Counted from the stretch's first letter, positions 45,450-54,610 are shown. The stretch is 64,000 nucleotides of DNA from Virgibacillus sp. SK37 (GCF_000725285.1 NZ_CP007161.1:2642213-2706212), one strand, 5' to 3'. Translations and numbers: made by a program. The notes: generated by a model from the sequence alone, not told the origin.

Positions 45450-45478
45450 ATTATAGTTATACTGAACTATTTTGTCAA
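45450..45478 (-). promoter_or_regulatory. SigA promoter of murQ and the ABC operon
   Basis: On the minus strand TTGACA (45473-45478), a 17-nt spacer and TATAAT (45450-45455), both perfect. It drives murQ, the binding protein and the permeases. Confidence 0.9.
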
Positions 45479-45534
45479 CACATATAAAAGGTAATAGTAA
45501 TAATATTTCAAATTTTGCTTCTCTGATTTGTTGC

Positions 45535-45585
45535 AAAAAGATTCCGAACCATAATTCATTAATAGTACGAATCGGTTCGGATTTT
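45535..45585 (-). terminator. Terminator of the murK-murR transcript
   Basis: On the minus strand AATCCGAACC pairs with GGTTCGGAAT with one mismatch around a 23-nt loop, followed by CTTTTT. It lies between murR and the murQ promoter. Confidence 0.65.
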
Positions 45586-45648
45586 CAATGTATAAATTTT
45601 CTTTTATCCCAGCCTCAGTTGCTCATGAACAGCTTAACAAATGAAAAA

Positions 45649-46512
45649 TTATACTTTATTACCCGATAGAAAAGAAACAGCTTTCCTTGTCTCATCCAAA
45701 TAGGTAATCGTTTGTTGGTACTCTTGTGATGCCAGACACATTAACAAAATATCAATAACATGCAATTGGGCAATTCGAGAAGAAGTTGCTCCACTGCGGA
45801 AGGTGGCTTCTTTTGCTGCAGAAGTATGTAGCGGAATATCGGTGAATTGTGTGATTAGCGAACTTCCGTATTTTGTTATACTGATCGTTTTAACGTTATT
45901 TTGCTTAGCAAGCTCAAGTAGTTTAGCTATTTCCTTGGTGTTTCCTGAGAAGGAGATTCCGACCACCACATCTTTGGAACCCTTATTGGCAATTGCAGTT
46001 GCCGCCATATGCGCATCTGAAAATGCATGCGCATTTTTATTAATCCGAATAAACTTTTGCTCTGCATCTTTTGCAGCTAAATAAGAAGCCCCTACACCGA
46101 CAAATAGTACTGAATCTGCATTACCTAGCAGAGCAACAGCTTCTTGTATGTTTTTTTCGTTTAAAATATCTACTGTTTCTCTCAATGTTTGAATCGTGTT
46201 ACTTGTAACCTTATCTATAATGGTTTTTACATCCTCTTTTGGATCTATATCTCGATAGCCGCGTATATCTTCTTCCTGTAAATCACCAGCAACCCGAATC
46301 TTAAGTTCTTGAAAGCCACTAAACCCGAGGGATTTACATAGACGCACTACTGCCGCACTACTTGTATTACTCTTTTCACCAAGCATTAGAGCTGTAAGCA
46401 GAATAGATTCCTCAGGGTTATTCAAAATATACTCCGCTATCTTTTTTTCCGATGGAGCCAAATGATTAACCATTTCTTTAATTATGGTTAACCCTCCCTT
46501 AATATGGGACAT
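45649..46512 (-). CDS. murR: MurR/RpiR-family transcriptional regulator
   Basis: A 287-residue RpiR-type regulator with an N-terminal HTH_6 domain (LAPSEKKIAEYILNNPEE... SSAAVVRLCKSLGFSGFQELK) and a C-terminal SIS sugar-phosphate-binding domain (VGVGASYLAAKDAEQKF, VVGISFSGNTKEIAK). It probably senses MurNAc-6-phosphate and controls the locus. The start at 46512 follows GAGGTGA by 5 nt; the frame is open 28 codons further, but that part lies inside murK. It begins 10 nt after the murK stop. Confidence 0.92.
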   Translation of the reverse strand: MSHIKGGLTIIKEMVNHLAPSEKKIAEYILNNPEESILLTALMLGEKSNTSSAAVVRLCKSLGFSGFQELKIRVAGDLQEEDIRGYRDIDPKEDVKTIIDKVTSNTIQTLRETVDILNEKNIQEAVALLGNADSVLFVGVGASYLAAKDAEQKFIRINKNAHAFSDAHMAATAIANKGSKDVVVGISFSGNTKEIAKLLELAKQNNVKTISITKYGSSLITQFTDIPLHTSAAKEATFRSGATSSRIAQLHVIDILLMCLASQEYQQTITYLDETRKAVSFLSGNKV

Positions 46513-46522
46513 CTTAGTCACC

Positions 46523-47488
46523 TCATTTGTATGATTTTTGCAGATTACTAATAAATTCCCCCTGTACACAATCACTGTGCATGACTGCGGCTCCAATTAG
46601 TGAGCCAGCAACTGGAGGGATGGATGGAATGCTTATTTGTAAATAAGGATATGACCTTAATTTTCCTTCAAGTAGAATTGGCATAATGTCTTTATTTTGA
46701 AAAATACCACCACATAATATAACTCTAACTATTTCTGTCTTTTGAAATAGCTTTTTATGTAGGGTTATCATTTTTGCTTTCATATCCTCAGCTACATTCA
46801 TCAAAATACGTTTCGCTTCGGAATCATTCTGTCTATATGCCTGAAATACAATTTTCGATAAAGGCGAAATCGTGTCCTTTGGTATAGGAGCTTGGTAGAT
46901 GCTTCGGATGAGGTCTTGAGGGTTGCTTACTGAGAAGTGAGAATACAACTCAGAAAGCAATATGGTTGGATGTCCTCGTCCATCGTATGCTTTTAATGCT
47001 GCAATAACTCCTTGGCGTCCAATATCAAACCCGCTGCCTTCATCTCCAAATAGGTATCCCCAGCCGCCAACACGTTCTCTTTCTAGTTTATCGTTGATAC
47101 CAAAGGCAATTGACCCAGTACCGGAAATCAATACAATACCCGGCTTTCCGTATGTACCCGAATAAAGAGCATTTACCGTATCGGCTTCTACATGAATGAG
47201 CACATTTGGCAGAAAGCGTTGGATTACACTTTTAATTAACTGTTGGTTTTGTTTATTTCCGGCTCCTGAAATTCCGGCAAATAATGCTGTAATTTGCTGA
47301 ATAGATGGGGAGAATTGTGCCTGTAAACTGGTAAAAAGTACATCGAATGTATCGACTAATTTCTCTACTGTTATTAGATTTGGATTAGTTGGGCCAGCTA
47401 ATGCTCTTGCTATAACATTCCCTTTTCTGTCTGCAAGTAAAGCTTCGGTTTTTGTTCCCCCACCATCAATACCAATCATATACCCCAT
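46523..47488 (-). CDS. murK: BadF/BadG-type N-acetylmuramic acid/GlcNAc kinase
   Basis: A 321-residue ASKHA-fold kinase: phosphate-1 motif IGIDGGGTKTEALL at the N terminus, ADTVNALYSG, phosphate-2 motif VLISGTGSIAFG, GGWGYLFGDEGSGFDIGR and the adenosine motif VILCGGIF. MurK of Clostridium acetobutylicum belongs to this family and phosphorylates both MurNAc and GlcNAc. In this locus it fits as the enzyme that prepares ABC-imported MurNAc for MurQ. The gene starts the murK-murR unit. The exact sugar preference cannot be read from sequence. Confidence 0.88.
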   Translation of the reverse strand: MGYMIGIDGGGTKTEALLADRKGNVIARALAGPTNPNLITVEKLVDTFDVLFTSLQAQFSPSIQQITALFAGISGAGNKQNQQLIKSVIQRFLPNVLIHVEADTVNALYSGTYGKPGIVLISGTGSIAFGINDKLERERVGGWGYLFGDEGSGFDIGRQGVIAALKAYDGRGHPTILLSELYSHFSVSNPQDLIRSIYQAPIPKDTISPLSKIVFQAYRQNDSEAKRILMNVAEDMKAKMITLHKKLFQKTEIVRVILCGGIFQNKDIMPILLEGKLRSYPYLQISIPSIPPVAGSLIGAAVMHSDCVQGEFISNLQKSYK

Positions 47489-47631
47489 GTATTTACCACC
47501 TTACTAATTAATCTTTACATACAACATTAGCTGAGAAGGATTAAAATAACAAGTATTTTCTGAAATTTTATTACAATAAAATACATAGGTTGTAAAATGT
47601 TATTTACATGATACAACCTATGTATTGTTGG

Positions 47632-48081
47632 CTACTCTATTTTGTCTATTAATTTTTGTGTAAATAACTCACAATTCTCTATATCTTTTGCTTTCGGAGT
47701 GAGATCTACTTTAATTCTATCATCTAGCAACACAGCCCCGCGGCTTTGCAAGCGATCAGCAAGTAAGTCAATTGCTCCTCCAAATGTATCGTAGAAGGAA
47801 TCAGCAGATCCAAATACGCCAACAGGTTTACCTGTAAGGTCTACATCTTCCAGCTCTTCGTAAAAATCCTCGACCTCATATGGTAACTCACCATCATCCC
47901 ATGTGTATGTTCCGATGAGAATCCCATCATAGAGTAGCAGGTCCTCCACATTGATTGGATCATAATCGAATGTTTTACTTACCACCTGATGATCTTTTTT
48001 TCGCAAGTATGCCTCTATTGCATCAGCCATTAGTTCCGTATTCCCAGTTGAACTGGCATATATTATTAATAAGTTTCCCAT
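47632..48081 (-). CDS. Flavodoxin
   Basis: A 149-residue flavodoxin with the FMN phosphate loop LIIYASSTGNTELMADAIE, the W-loop GTYTWDDGELP and the Y-loop GSADSFYDTFGGAID. It is an electron carrier that often replaces ferredoxin when iron is short. The start at 48081 (ATG, with AGGTGG 8 nt upstream) is preferred over a GTG four codons earlier. A Fur-box-like sequence overlaps the putative promoter, which fits iron control. Confidence 0.92.
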   Translation of the reverse strand: MGNLLIIYASSTGNTELMADAIEAYLRKKDHQVVSKTFDYDPINVEDLLLYDGILIGTYTWDDGELPYEVEDFYEELEDVDLTGKPVGVFGSADSFYDTFGGAIDLLADRLQSRGAVLLDDRIKVDLTPKAKDIENCELFTQKLIDKIE

Positions 48082-48125
48082 TATCCCACCCACCTTTTAA
48101 CAATGTCATGTTAACTTAAGTTTAA

Positions 48126-48148
48126 TTGATAATGAGAATTAATTTCAA
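48126..48148. promoter_or_regulatory. Fur-box-like site upstream of flavodoxin
   Basis: TTGATAATGAGAATTAATTT contains a perfect TGATAAT half-site followed by a partial inverted half. On the minus strand it overlaps the spacer of a weak -35/-10 pair (TTGAAA-18-TAAACT), the right place for repression. Confidence 0.55.
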
Positions 48149-48223
48149 TAATATTTCAATGGGAAGTATGGCAATTTGACAACATTTATTTGGCGACAAT
48201 AGTCTCATTTTCAATCCTTAATT

Positions 48224-49783
48224 TTAAAAAGGTGAGATACTATTGTGTAGTCCATTAATTACCTCATTAATAATGGTAAGTTCCTGGGTGATTTCCACTG
48301 AAAGGTTTAATTCTTCTACCAGTGGTTCAATTTGATGAAAAGTTTGTGCGTTCATATACAGTATTTCAGGTATTCCTTCAATTGATTGGAATAAATTCAC
48401 AAGTTGCTGTTGTGCAGTTTCATTTTCTATAGTGGTATCGAGAAGATCTTGATAAATGACTAAACCTTGCGTATGATCTGCAGCAATGGATAAAACAGGA
48501 AATCTTGGTCTTTCGTTTGGATCTTCTTGAACAGGCAAATCGACGTACTGGAGACTAAATTCTATTTCAGCCTTTATCCTGTCTGTATTTTTTTTCAGTC
48601 TTCTAATGGTAAGCTCAGAAACCCCTAACTCAACTTGAGAATCGGATTGATCATGAATCATATCCTCGATATCCTTTATCTCATTCTGGTATATAATATT
48701 TCCAGCCTGCTCGTAGGGAACTTTGACAAAAGAACTTCCCTCAAAAAAATCAGGGAGTTCAAGTCCACTTTTGATCTCCTCTAAAATTTCTAAAGCTTGG
48801 GACATCGCTACTACTAATAGTCTTGCTTCCTCAGCATCTATATCCCAAGGGTTATAGCCAGGAACATAGCTTATGAATATTGGCCATGCTTTTTTACCAC
48901 GAAAATTAGTATTAAATGATTTAATGAATTTGTACTCGCTCCTTGATAAATCTTCCCTATCTTCAAAGCTGAGCAGCAGACTACGTTGTTTAAGCATGAT
49001 AGAGAATGATTCACTTTCTCTCGTCACCGTTTCAATTAAAGATTGAAGTCCAGCTTGACCAATGTACACCGCAAGACCAAATGTTTCTTCACCTGCTCCT
49101 AGTACCGAACAAAACAAATTTTCTTTAGTGACAGGATCCACAACGGTGAAAATCTCATCATCTCGAAGCTTCTTCCATGGCTTTTGTCTGTGAAACTCTT
49201 TAGCCGTTTTTAATACTTCTTCCCATATATCTACATGAATCGCATCATTTGCAAAAGCGACTTCTAAATCCTTGTTTACCTTATTTAGCAACTCTTTATT
49301 GTCAGCAAATTCTAGATTAATATCGCCTCCCAGCAACTCTCCTCTGCTATCTTCTGGTGGAGCAATATTTTCCGCCTTCATACACTGGGGGTAAGCTTCC
49401 CCTTCTTTAGGTTGAATTATTTGTGTCAAGGTAATTTCATGCTGCCAATCATCCCCATAATCATAAACATAGATGATTCGATCCCCAACAACCTGAAACC
49501 AATCAGCAATATATTCTTCTTCAATATAATAAGTAGGTGATTGATTTATCCTAGGATTCGAAAAACTTTCATTGGGATCTTTCTTCGATGTCATTCTAAT
49601 TCGATTCACTTCTTTTCCATTTGTTCTAGCAACAAAGAACCCAAATAAATGAGATGCAGACCATTCAAATGCAATCTGTACTATTTGGTGCAACTCTTCG
49701 AATGTAGTTTGTCCATCAAGCTGAATATCCCTATATACTTGAGTTCCTACATCTTTTAGTACTATTTTCAATTCATAGATCAT
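48224..49783 (-). CDS. Plasmid pRiA4b ORF-3 family protein with long C-terminal extension
   Basis: A 519-residue protein. The first about 160 residues match the pRiA4b ORF-3-like family (YELKIVLKDVGTQVYRDIQLDGQTTFEELHQIVQIAFEWSASHLFGF and VYDYGDDWQHEITL). The remaining 350 residues form at least one further domain I do not recognise, rich in acidic residues (AIHVDIWEEVLKTAKEFHRQKPWKKL...). There is no membrane segment or signal peptide. The start at 49783 follows GAGGTGGAGGATT. Function unknown; it stands alone. Confidence 0.8.
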   Translation of the reverse strand: MIYELKIVLKDVGTQVYRDIQLDGQTTFEELHQIVQIAFEWSASHLFGFFVARTNGKEVNRIRMTSKKDPNESFSNPRINQSPTYYIEEEYIADWFQVVGDRIIYVYDYGDDWQHEITLTQIIQPKEGEAYPQCMKAENIAPPEDSRGELLGGDINLEFADNKELLNKVNKDLEVAFANDAIHVDIWEEVLKTAKEFHRQKPWKKLRDDEIFTVVDPVTKENLFCSVLGAGEETFGLAVYIGQAGLQSLIETVTRESESFSIMLKQRSLLLSFEDREDLSRSEYKFIKSFNTNFRGKKAWPIFISYVPGYNPWDIDAEEARLLVVAMSQALEILEEIKSGLELPDFFEGSSFVKVPYEQAGNIIYQNEIKDIEDMIHDQSDSQVELGVSELTIRRLKKNTDRIKAEIEFSLQYVDLPVQEDPNERPRFPVLSIAADHTQGLVIYQDLLDTTIENETAQQQLVNLFQSIEGIPEILYMNAQTFHQIEPLVEELNLSVEITQELTIINEVINGLHNSISPF

Positions 49784-49957
49784 AATCCTCCACCTCACTT
49801 TTCTTCTATCTTAACATGTGAAATGGACAATTGACTTCTTATTTCTATCGAGGGGGTGAATTGCTTATAAAATCTCCTAAAAAAATTGTTTTGTTATCTA
49901 AAAATACACTTCATGAATATATTGTATGGACTACAATTATAACAGGGAGGCAATCAT

Positions 49958-50383
49958 ATGTACCGTGGCATATCTCCTATGCTGTTCAGTTTTCCTTATA
50001 GTAAAAAACTAATGCAACATCCATATAATTTAAATCACCCTGAAGGCACCCCTCAAAATATTCAAAGGGAACAGCAGGATCAAATGAAAGGCAATGAAAG
50101 ACACACACATGCATATTACGGGACTACCACTTGTGAAGGTGGGCATACACATTTACATCCTGGGGTCACTGGACCCGCTATCGACTCAAAGGACGGACAT
50201 GTCCACAAGGTTTATGGAAATACTACTTTTAATGACGGACACTTTCACTATTATGAAGCATATACAGGACCACCAACTCAATTGCCCGATGGGTCCCACA
50301 TTCATTATACAGAATTTAAAACAAAAGAAAGTAATGGGCATACCCATGTTATTAAAGGGTTTACTGCAGCTGCAAAAAACTAA
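49958..50383 (+). CDS. YmaF-family His-rich protein
   Basis: A 141-residue protein with four related His-rich units such as ERHTHAYYGTTTCEGGHTHLHPG and DGHVHKVYGNTTFNDGHFHYY, matching the YmaF family of Bacillus. The regular H-x-H pairs suggest metal binding, perhaps as a repeat of beta-hairpins. No signal peptide is evident. CAGGGAGG precedes the ATG. The function of the family is not known. Confidence 0.85.
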   Translation: MYRGISPMLFSFPYSKKLMQHPYNLNHPEGTPQNIQREQQDQMKGNERHTHAYYGTTTCEGGHTHLHPGVTGPAIDSKDGHVHKVYGNTTFNDGHFHYYEAYTGPPTQLPDGSHIHYTEFKTKESNGHTHVIKGFTAAAKN

Positions 50384-50531
50384 TTTATTATATAGCGATA
50401 GGTTTCTTCTACTGTTGTCTGCTGTTTATTACATCATAAAATGCTCAGCTATCCACTTACACTTTTGGAATTGATTCTACGGAATATGGTAAGGTAAGCT
50501 TAAACTAAATTAAAAACGGCAGGTGACAATG

Positions 50532-52580
50532 ATGACAACTCCAAACAAAAACAATCAGTTAATCACTGAAAAATCCCCTTATTTGCTTCAGCATGCTACA
50601 AATCCTGTAGATTGGTATCCTTGGGGTGAGGCTGCTTTTGATAAGGCCAAACGAGAAGGAAAGCCAATTTTTCTAAGCATTGGTTATAGCACGTGTCATT
50701 GGTGTCATGTCATGGCACATGAATCTTTTGAAGACGAGGAAGTTGCTGCTTTATTGAATAAACATTATGTGGCTATTAAAGTGGACAGGGAAGAGCGCCC
50801 AGATGTTGATGCTGTATATATAAAGGTCTGTCAGATGATGGAAGGTCACGGTGGCTGGCCGTTAACTATCTTTATGACACCAGATCAAGTCCCTTTTTAT
50901 GCAGGGACCTACTTCCCGAAGCAATCTAAATACGGCAGACCAGGACTGATTGAAGCTCTTCAGCAATTATATTTGAAATACACTAATGATCCGAAACACA
51001 TTACCGAAGTCACGAATAGCGTAGAACGTGCATTAGCTAAAACGGTCTCTTCTAAAAGTAAACAACGATTAAATAATGACTTTGTTCATCAAGCTTTTCA
51101 ACAGCTAGGAAGAATTTTTGATTTTAATTATGGCGGATTCGGAAGTGCTCCTAAATTCCCTATGCCCCAAAACAGTTTATTTTTACTCAGGCATTATTAC
51201 TTTACGGATAAAACAGCTGCTTTAAAAATGGTTGAACTGACTTTACAATCCATGGCTTCGGGTGGGATCTATGACCAAATTGGCTTTGGTTTTTCTCGCT
51301 ACTCAACTGATGAAAAATGGCTTGTTCCTCATTTTGAAAAAATGCTTTACGATAATGCACTTTTACTCACCGTTTTCACCGAAGCCTACCAACTGACAGA
51401 TCATCCTTTGTATAAAAAAATCTGTGAAGAAGTCATTACATTCATCGAAAGGGAGATGACTAGCAGAGAAGACGCCTTCTATTCAGCCATTGATGCGGAC
51501 TCCGAAGGCGAAGAAGGAAAGTATTATGTTTGGGAAGAAGAAGAAATATTTGATATCCTCGGCAATTCTGTTGGAGAAATTTTTGCTGAAGTGTATGATA
51601 TTACACCATACGGCAATTTTGAGGGGAAAAACATTCCAAATTCAATTAAAGTTAGCTTAGGAAAAATACTAAACGATAAGAACCTACTACAACAATTGGA
51701 AACAGCAAGGGAGCAGCTACTGGAAGAGCGCGAAAAACGTGTGTACCCACATGTGGATGATAAAATCCTAACTGCTTGGAACAGCATGATGATCGCAGCA
51801 TTAGCTAAGGCCAGTAAAGTTTTTCAAAACGAAAACTATACTGGGATGGCTGAGAAGGCAATGAACTTTATTGAAAGAAATCTTATCAAACAAAATCGTC
51901 TTAAAGCACGGTACCGTGATGGAGAGGCAAAATATAATGCCTACTTGGATGATTATGCATACTTGATTATTGCTTATTTGGAATTATATGAGACAACCTT
52001 TTCTCTTTATTATTTGAGTCAGGCAAAGAATTTTAGTGAGCAAATGATTGACTTATTCTGGGACGAACAGGATGGTGGCTTTTTCTTCAGTGGGAAGGAC
52101 AGTGAAGAATTAATTTCCAGAGATAAAGAAATTTATGATGGAGCGACCCCTTCTGGAAACAGTGTTGCTGCTGTGGCGCTCGTACGTCTTGGGTCCTTAA
52201 CTGGAGAAATGCAGTTTCTCGAAAGGGTCGAAACGATGTATAACACCTTTTACGATGATATAAACAGACAGGCTTCAGCAGCTCCTTACTTTATGCAAAG
52301 CCTACAACTTACAGAGAATCCAACTAAGGAAGTAGTCGTGGTTGGGAAAAGAAATGACCCTGCCCGTATAAAACTATTGAAAAAACTACAAACAACATTT
52401 ATGCCAAATGTAAGCGTATTGGTTACAGAGAGATCAGAAGACCTTATAACCATTGCACCTTTTGCGGCAGAATACAGACAATTGGAAGATAAGACCACCG
52501 TGTATGTATGCGAAAATTTCAGCTGTCAACAACCGACAACGGATATAGATAAAGCAATAGAAAAAATAATTGAAAAGTAA
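50532..52580 (+). CDS. YyaL/DUF255 thioredoxin-domain protein
   Basis: A protein of about 682 residues: an N-terminal thioredoxin-like domain with the conserved [20 protein letters not shown] motif and [14 protein letters not shown], followed by an alpha/alpha-toroid (six-hairpin glycosidase-like) region with [15 protein letters not shown] and a short C-terminal domain. It is the B. subtilis YyaL type. The role is unknown; homologues are linked to spermatogenesis in animals. AGGTGA lies 5 nt before the ATG at 50532; an ATG at 50529 and a GTG at 50523 are less well spaced. Its terminator is at 52590. Confidence 0.9.
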   Translation: MTTPNKNNQLITEKSPYLLQHATNPVDWYPWGEAAFDKAKREGKPIFLSIGYSTCHWCHVMAHESFEDEEVAALLNKHYVAIKVDREERPDVDAVYIKVCQMMEGHGGWPLTIFMTPDQVPFYAGTYFPKQSKYGRPGLIEALQQLYLKYTNDPKHITEVTNSVERALAKTVSSKSKQRLNNDFVHQAFQQLGRIFDFNYGGFGSAPKFPMPQNSLFLLRHYYFTDKTAALKMVELTLQSMASGGIYDQIGFGFSRYSTDEKWLVPHFEKMLYDNALLLTVFTEAYQLTDHPLYKKICEEVITFIEREMTSREDAFYSAIDADSEGEEGKYYVWEEEEIFDILGNSVGEIFAEVYDITPYGNFEGKNIPNSIKVSLGKILNDKNLLQQLETAREQLLEEREKRVYPHVDDKILTAWNSMMIAALAKASKVFQNENYTGMAEKAMNFIERNLIKQNRLKARYRDGEAKYNAYLDDYAYLIIAYLELYETTFSLYYLSQAKNFSEQMIDLFWDEQDGGFFFSGKDSEELISRDKEIYDGATPSGNSVAAVALVRLGSLTGEMQFLERVETMYNTFYDDINRQASAAPYFMQSLQLTENPTKEVVVVGKRNDPARIKLLKKLQTTFMPNVSVLVTERSEDLITIAPFAAEYRQLEDKTTVYVCENFSCQQPTTDIDKAIEKIIEK

Positions 52581-52589
52581 AGTTATTAT

Positions 52590-52616
52590 AGTGGTTGCTA
52601 CTAACTAGCTGCCACT
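52590..52616 (+). terminator. Terminator of the YyaL-type gene
   Basis: AGTGG-TT-GCTA pairs with TAGC-TG-CCACT, followed by TATTTTTG. It lies 10 nt after the stop codon. Confidence 0.65.
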
Positions 52617-52679
52617 TATTTTTGTGGTCATTTTCATGTATACTGAAATTATTCATAAATAATAAAGGAGCCTATCAAC

Positions 52680-52814
52680 ATGGTTAAAGTAAAAATGAAC
52701 GTCCAAACAGCTTATCATGGTGAATTACTACGTGCAGGTAAAGTTTACGAAATTGATGAGGAAACAGCTAAGCGCTGGATTGTGAGCAAGCTTGCTGTAC
52801 CTGTAGAAGATTAA
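52680..52814 (+). CDS. 44-residue protein of unknown function
   Basis: A small gene with a strong ribosome binding site (AAAGGAG, 9 nt before the ATG at 52680). The 44-residue product starts MVKVKMNVQTAYHGE and continues LLRAGKVYEIDEETAKRW, ending AVPVED. The pattern hydrophobic-G-E-x-x-R-x-G-x-x-Y-E-I-D resembles short phage-head-type or DUF7210-like proteins, which form a small beta-barrel. No signal peptide or membrane segment. Not recognised with confidence. Repeat copy 2 begins about 85 nt downstream. Confidence 0.7.
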   Translation: MVKVKMNVQTAYHGELLRAGKVYEIDEETAKRWIVSKLAVPVED

Positions 52815-52899
52815 GAAACCCCTTGCTTTAGGTTAAAGGTTTGTTATAAAGCAGCTGCGGGCTATAAGAAATCAGATGCTCTTTTACCAAGGTATTTCA

Positions 52900-53505
52900 C
52901 GCAGTCGGAGTAAACTGCGACGTAACTTTATTGATGAAAAGCTCAGTGAAATATTTGAGAAGAAGTGCCCCATTGATTTCCGTTTCAGGCGGACGCTTTC
53001 CACCGGCATGGCCTCAGCCGCTTCCTCCGCTACGCTCCGTCCAGGGTCTTCGCCTCATGCTATTCCGGCAGGAGTCGCGGGGCAACAGGACGTTGGTCAT
53101 GCAATCGTTGCCACAGGACGTGGCGTTCTTAGATTGCCGCCCTCCACTCCAATCAATTCGTACACAGCATATTCTGGATCTTTGTGAACGCAATTTTTCT
53201 TCGTAGATTTAATAGGAAATAGTAGCGAAGGGGAAATATGGAGACTACTCGAAAATAAAATACACATTTTCATCGTGCGATGTATTGCTGACGAAGCCTT
53301 CCTTGTCCTGCGGGAGGTGAGGCCTCGATGAGACCCCGGAACGCATATAAAGGTTGGAAGGCTAAAGTCGCGACGTCCTGTCGCAACGCCTTCATGACCA
53401 ACATCGTGTTGGCCCGAGGCTCATCAGCCGCCCGCGGAAAGCGGAATATTTCCCCGCAGCGGTGATTTACGCAGCCTCTATATCTTAGTTATTTCCGAGT
53501 TTATC
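52900..53505. repeat. GC-rich dispersed repeat, copy 2 (long form)
   Basis: About 600 nt of GC-rich sequence sharing blocks with 13905-14312: the start GTCGGAGTAAACTGCGACGTAAC, then CAGGCGGACGCTTTCCACC, GATGAGACCCCGGAACGC, GAGGCTCATCAGCCGCCCGC, and the end TTAGTTATTTCCGAGTTTATC. Between these, copy 2 has extra palindromic material, including GTCGCGACGTCCTGTCGC. Short open frames in it are shadows of the GC-rich repeat, not genes. It fills the gap between the 44-residue gene and the ferredoxin terminator. Confidence 0.75.
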
Positions 53506-53547
53506 TATACAGCGAATCATGGAATAACCCTATTAGAAACACTAAGA

Positions 53548-53581
53548 AAAGGCCGTGGCACATCTGTGTGCCACGGCCTTT
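53548..53581 (-). terminator. Strong terminator of the ferredoxin gene
   Basis: A 15-bp stem: AAAGGCCGTGGCACA (53548-53562) pairs with TGTGCCACGGCCTTT (53567-53581), with a 4-nt loop. It lies 9 nt beyond the ferredoxin stop on the minus strand. Confidence 0.85.
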
Positions 53582-53590
53582 CCTCTGTAT

Positions 53591-53830
53591 CTATTTATTC
53601 GCAAAGAATTCTTCCGCTTTTTCAAGAAAAACTTCTTGATCTGGCGAAAGATCATATTCCTCTTCTATTGCCTCTACTGGGCAAACAGCTTTACATGCTC
53701 CACAGTCAATACAAATATCCGGATCTATGTAAAACTGATCTTTTCCTTCTTCTATACAATCAACTGGACACACGCTCACACACTCACCGGATTTCTCAGC
53801 ACGGCATGGATCCAAAATAACGAAAGCCAT
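53591..53830 (-). CDS. fer: Seven-iron type ferredoxin
   Basis: A 79-residue ferredoxin. The first cluster motif has the spacing C9-x7-C17-x3-C21 (PCRAEKSGECVSVCPVDC), the second is CIDCGACKAVCP. This arrangement is that of 3Fe-4S/4Fe-4S ferredoxins, like Bacillus Fer. It carries low-potential electrons in the cytosol. It is monocistronic with a strong terminator. The nearby flavodoxin (47632) is the probable low-iron substitute. Confidence 0.93.
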   Translation of the reverse strand: MAFVILDPCRAEKSGECVSVCPVDCIEEGKDQFYIDPDICIDCGACKAVCPVEAIEEEYDLSPDQEVFLEKAEEFFANK

Positions 53831-53939
53831 ATTACTTATACCTCCCTTGGTCCTTAAACAAAGATAGCTTTACCTATCTATTATTTAATGATACATGATA
53901 GTGACATTGCAAGTAAACAGCTTAAACAATTTTTCATGT

Positions 53940-54266
53940 TTAGGAGGAAAAATAAAGATGCTTATGCAATTTACAACCTGGGTTAAACAATGCTTTACAT
54001 AAAGGACAAGCAGACGCAGCTTCAAAATAATTATTTATAGTCAACTCACCTCCACAACTACCGCATAATATTGCCTTCTCATTAAATTTTCCTCTTGGCC
54101 ACACTGCAGTTTTCCCACAACCATACTCTTTATGACATTGATAACATGGATAATAACTATTACAACAAAAAAATTTTATAGCAACTCGATCAACCTCAGA
54201 ATAGTAATGCTTGCAACGAGTTTCAGCATCGATAGCTCCCTTTACTTGAAAACCATGTGTTTCCAT
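53940..54266 (-). CDS. CHY zinc-finger protein
   Basis: A 108-residue protein with about ten cysteines and several histidines in the order expected of the CHY zinc finger: CKHYYSEVDRVAIKFFCC, YPCYQCHKEYGC, ILCGSCGGEL and CPLCKALFNPGCKLHKHLY. It should bind two to three zinc ions. In eukaryotes the domain occurs in ubiquitin ligases; the bacterial short form has no known function. No terminator is visible. Confidence 0.88.
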   Translation of the reverse strand: METHGFQVKGAIDAETRCKHYYSEVDRVAIKFFCCNSYYPCYQCHKEYGCGKTAVWPRGKFNEKAILCGSCGGELTINNYFEAASACPLCKALFNPGCKLHKHLYFSS

Positions 54267-54306
54267 TTCTCTCCCCTCCCTCTTTAGGTTCTATTATAAC
54301 GGTTAC

Positions 54307-54331
54307 GTTTTATATTTTACATGTAGGGTAA
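54307..54331 (+). promoter_or_regulatory. SigB-like promoter before the DUF2188 gene
   Basis: GTTTTA (54307-54312), a 13-nt spacer and GGGTAA (54326-54331) match the SigB consensus GTTTAA-N13/15-GGGTAT at 5 of 6 and 5 of 6 positions. It is 38 nt before the start codon. Confidence 0.5.
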
Positions 54332-54369
54332 ATAGTAACTAAACACATAGACAAAAGGAGTTTTGACAT

Positions 54370-54567
54370 ATGAAAAAATATAGTGTAGCACCGAATGTAG
54401 ACGTAACTGGTTGGTTTGTAAAATTGGAAGACGTGGCACCGGAAGAAGTTTACGATGCAAAAGATGATGCGATTGCAGCTGCAGAACAAATGGCGAAGGA
54501 AAATAGTCCAAGTTTATTAGAAATTCTAGATAAAAACCACAATGTAGTTGAAGAGAAAAGATATTAA
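54370..54567 (+). CDS. DUF2188 domain protein
   Basis: A 65-residue protein matching DUF2188: KKYSVAPNVDVTGWFVKLE, then AKDDAIAAAEQMAKENSPSLLEILDKNHNVVEEKRY. The family is a small beta-strand/helix fold found in many Bacillaceae, with unknown function and frequent stress-regulon membership. AAAGGAG precedes the ATG. The YtxH-like gene follows 43 nt later in the same direction, so they are probably co-transcribed. Confidence 0.85.
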   Translation: MKKYSVAPNVDVTGWFVKLEDVAPEEVYDAKDDAIAAAEQMAKENSPSLLEILDKNHNVVEEKRY

Positions 54568-54610
54568 TAGCTGTTTTAATTATACAACCAAATAGGAGAG
54601 GTGATTTTTT

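Noticed and set aside
45472-45669. Plus-strand open frame in the murR-murQ gap
   Set aside because: It spans the murQ promoter and the murR terminator and has no ribosome binding site.
52876-53206. Two overlapping open frames of about 90-100 codons in the GC-rich repeat
   Set aside because: They lie wholly in repeat copy 2; open frames are expected by chance in GC-rich sequence, and there is no ribosome binding site.
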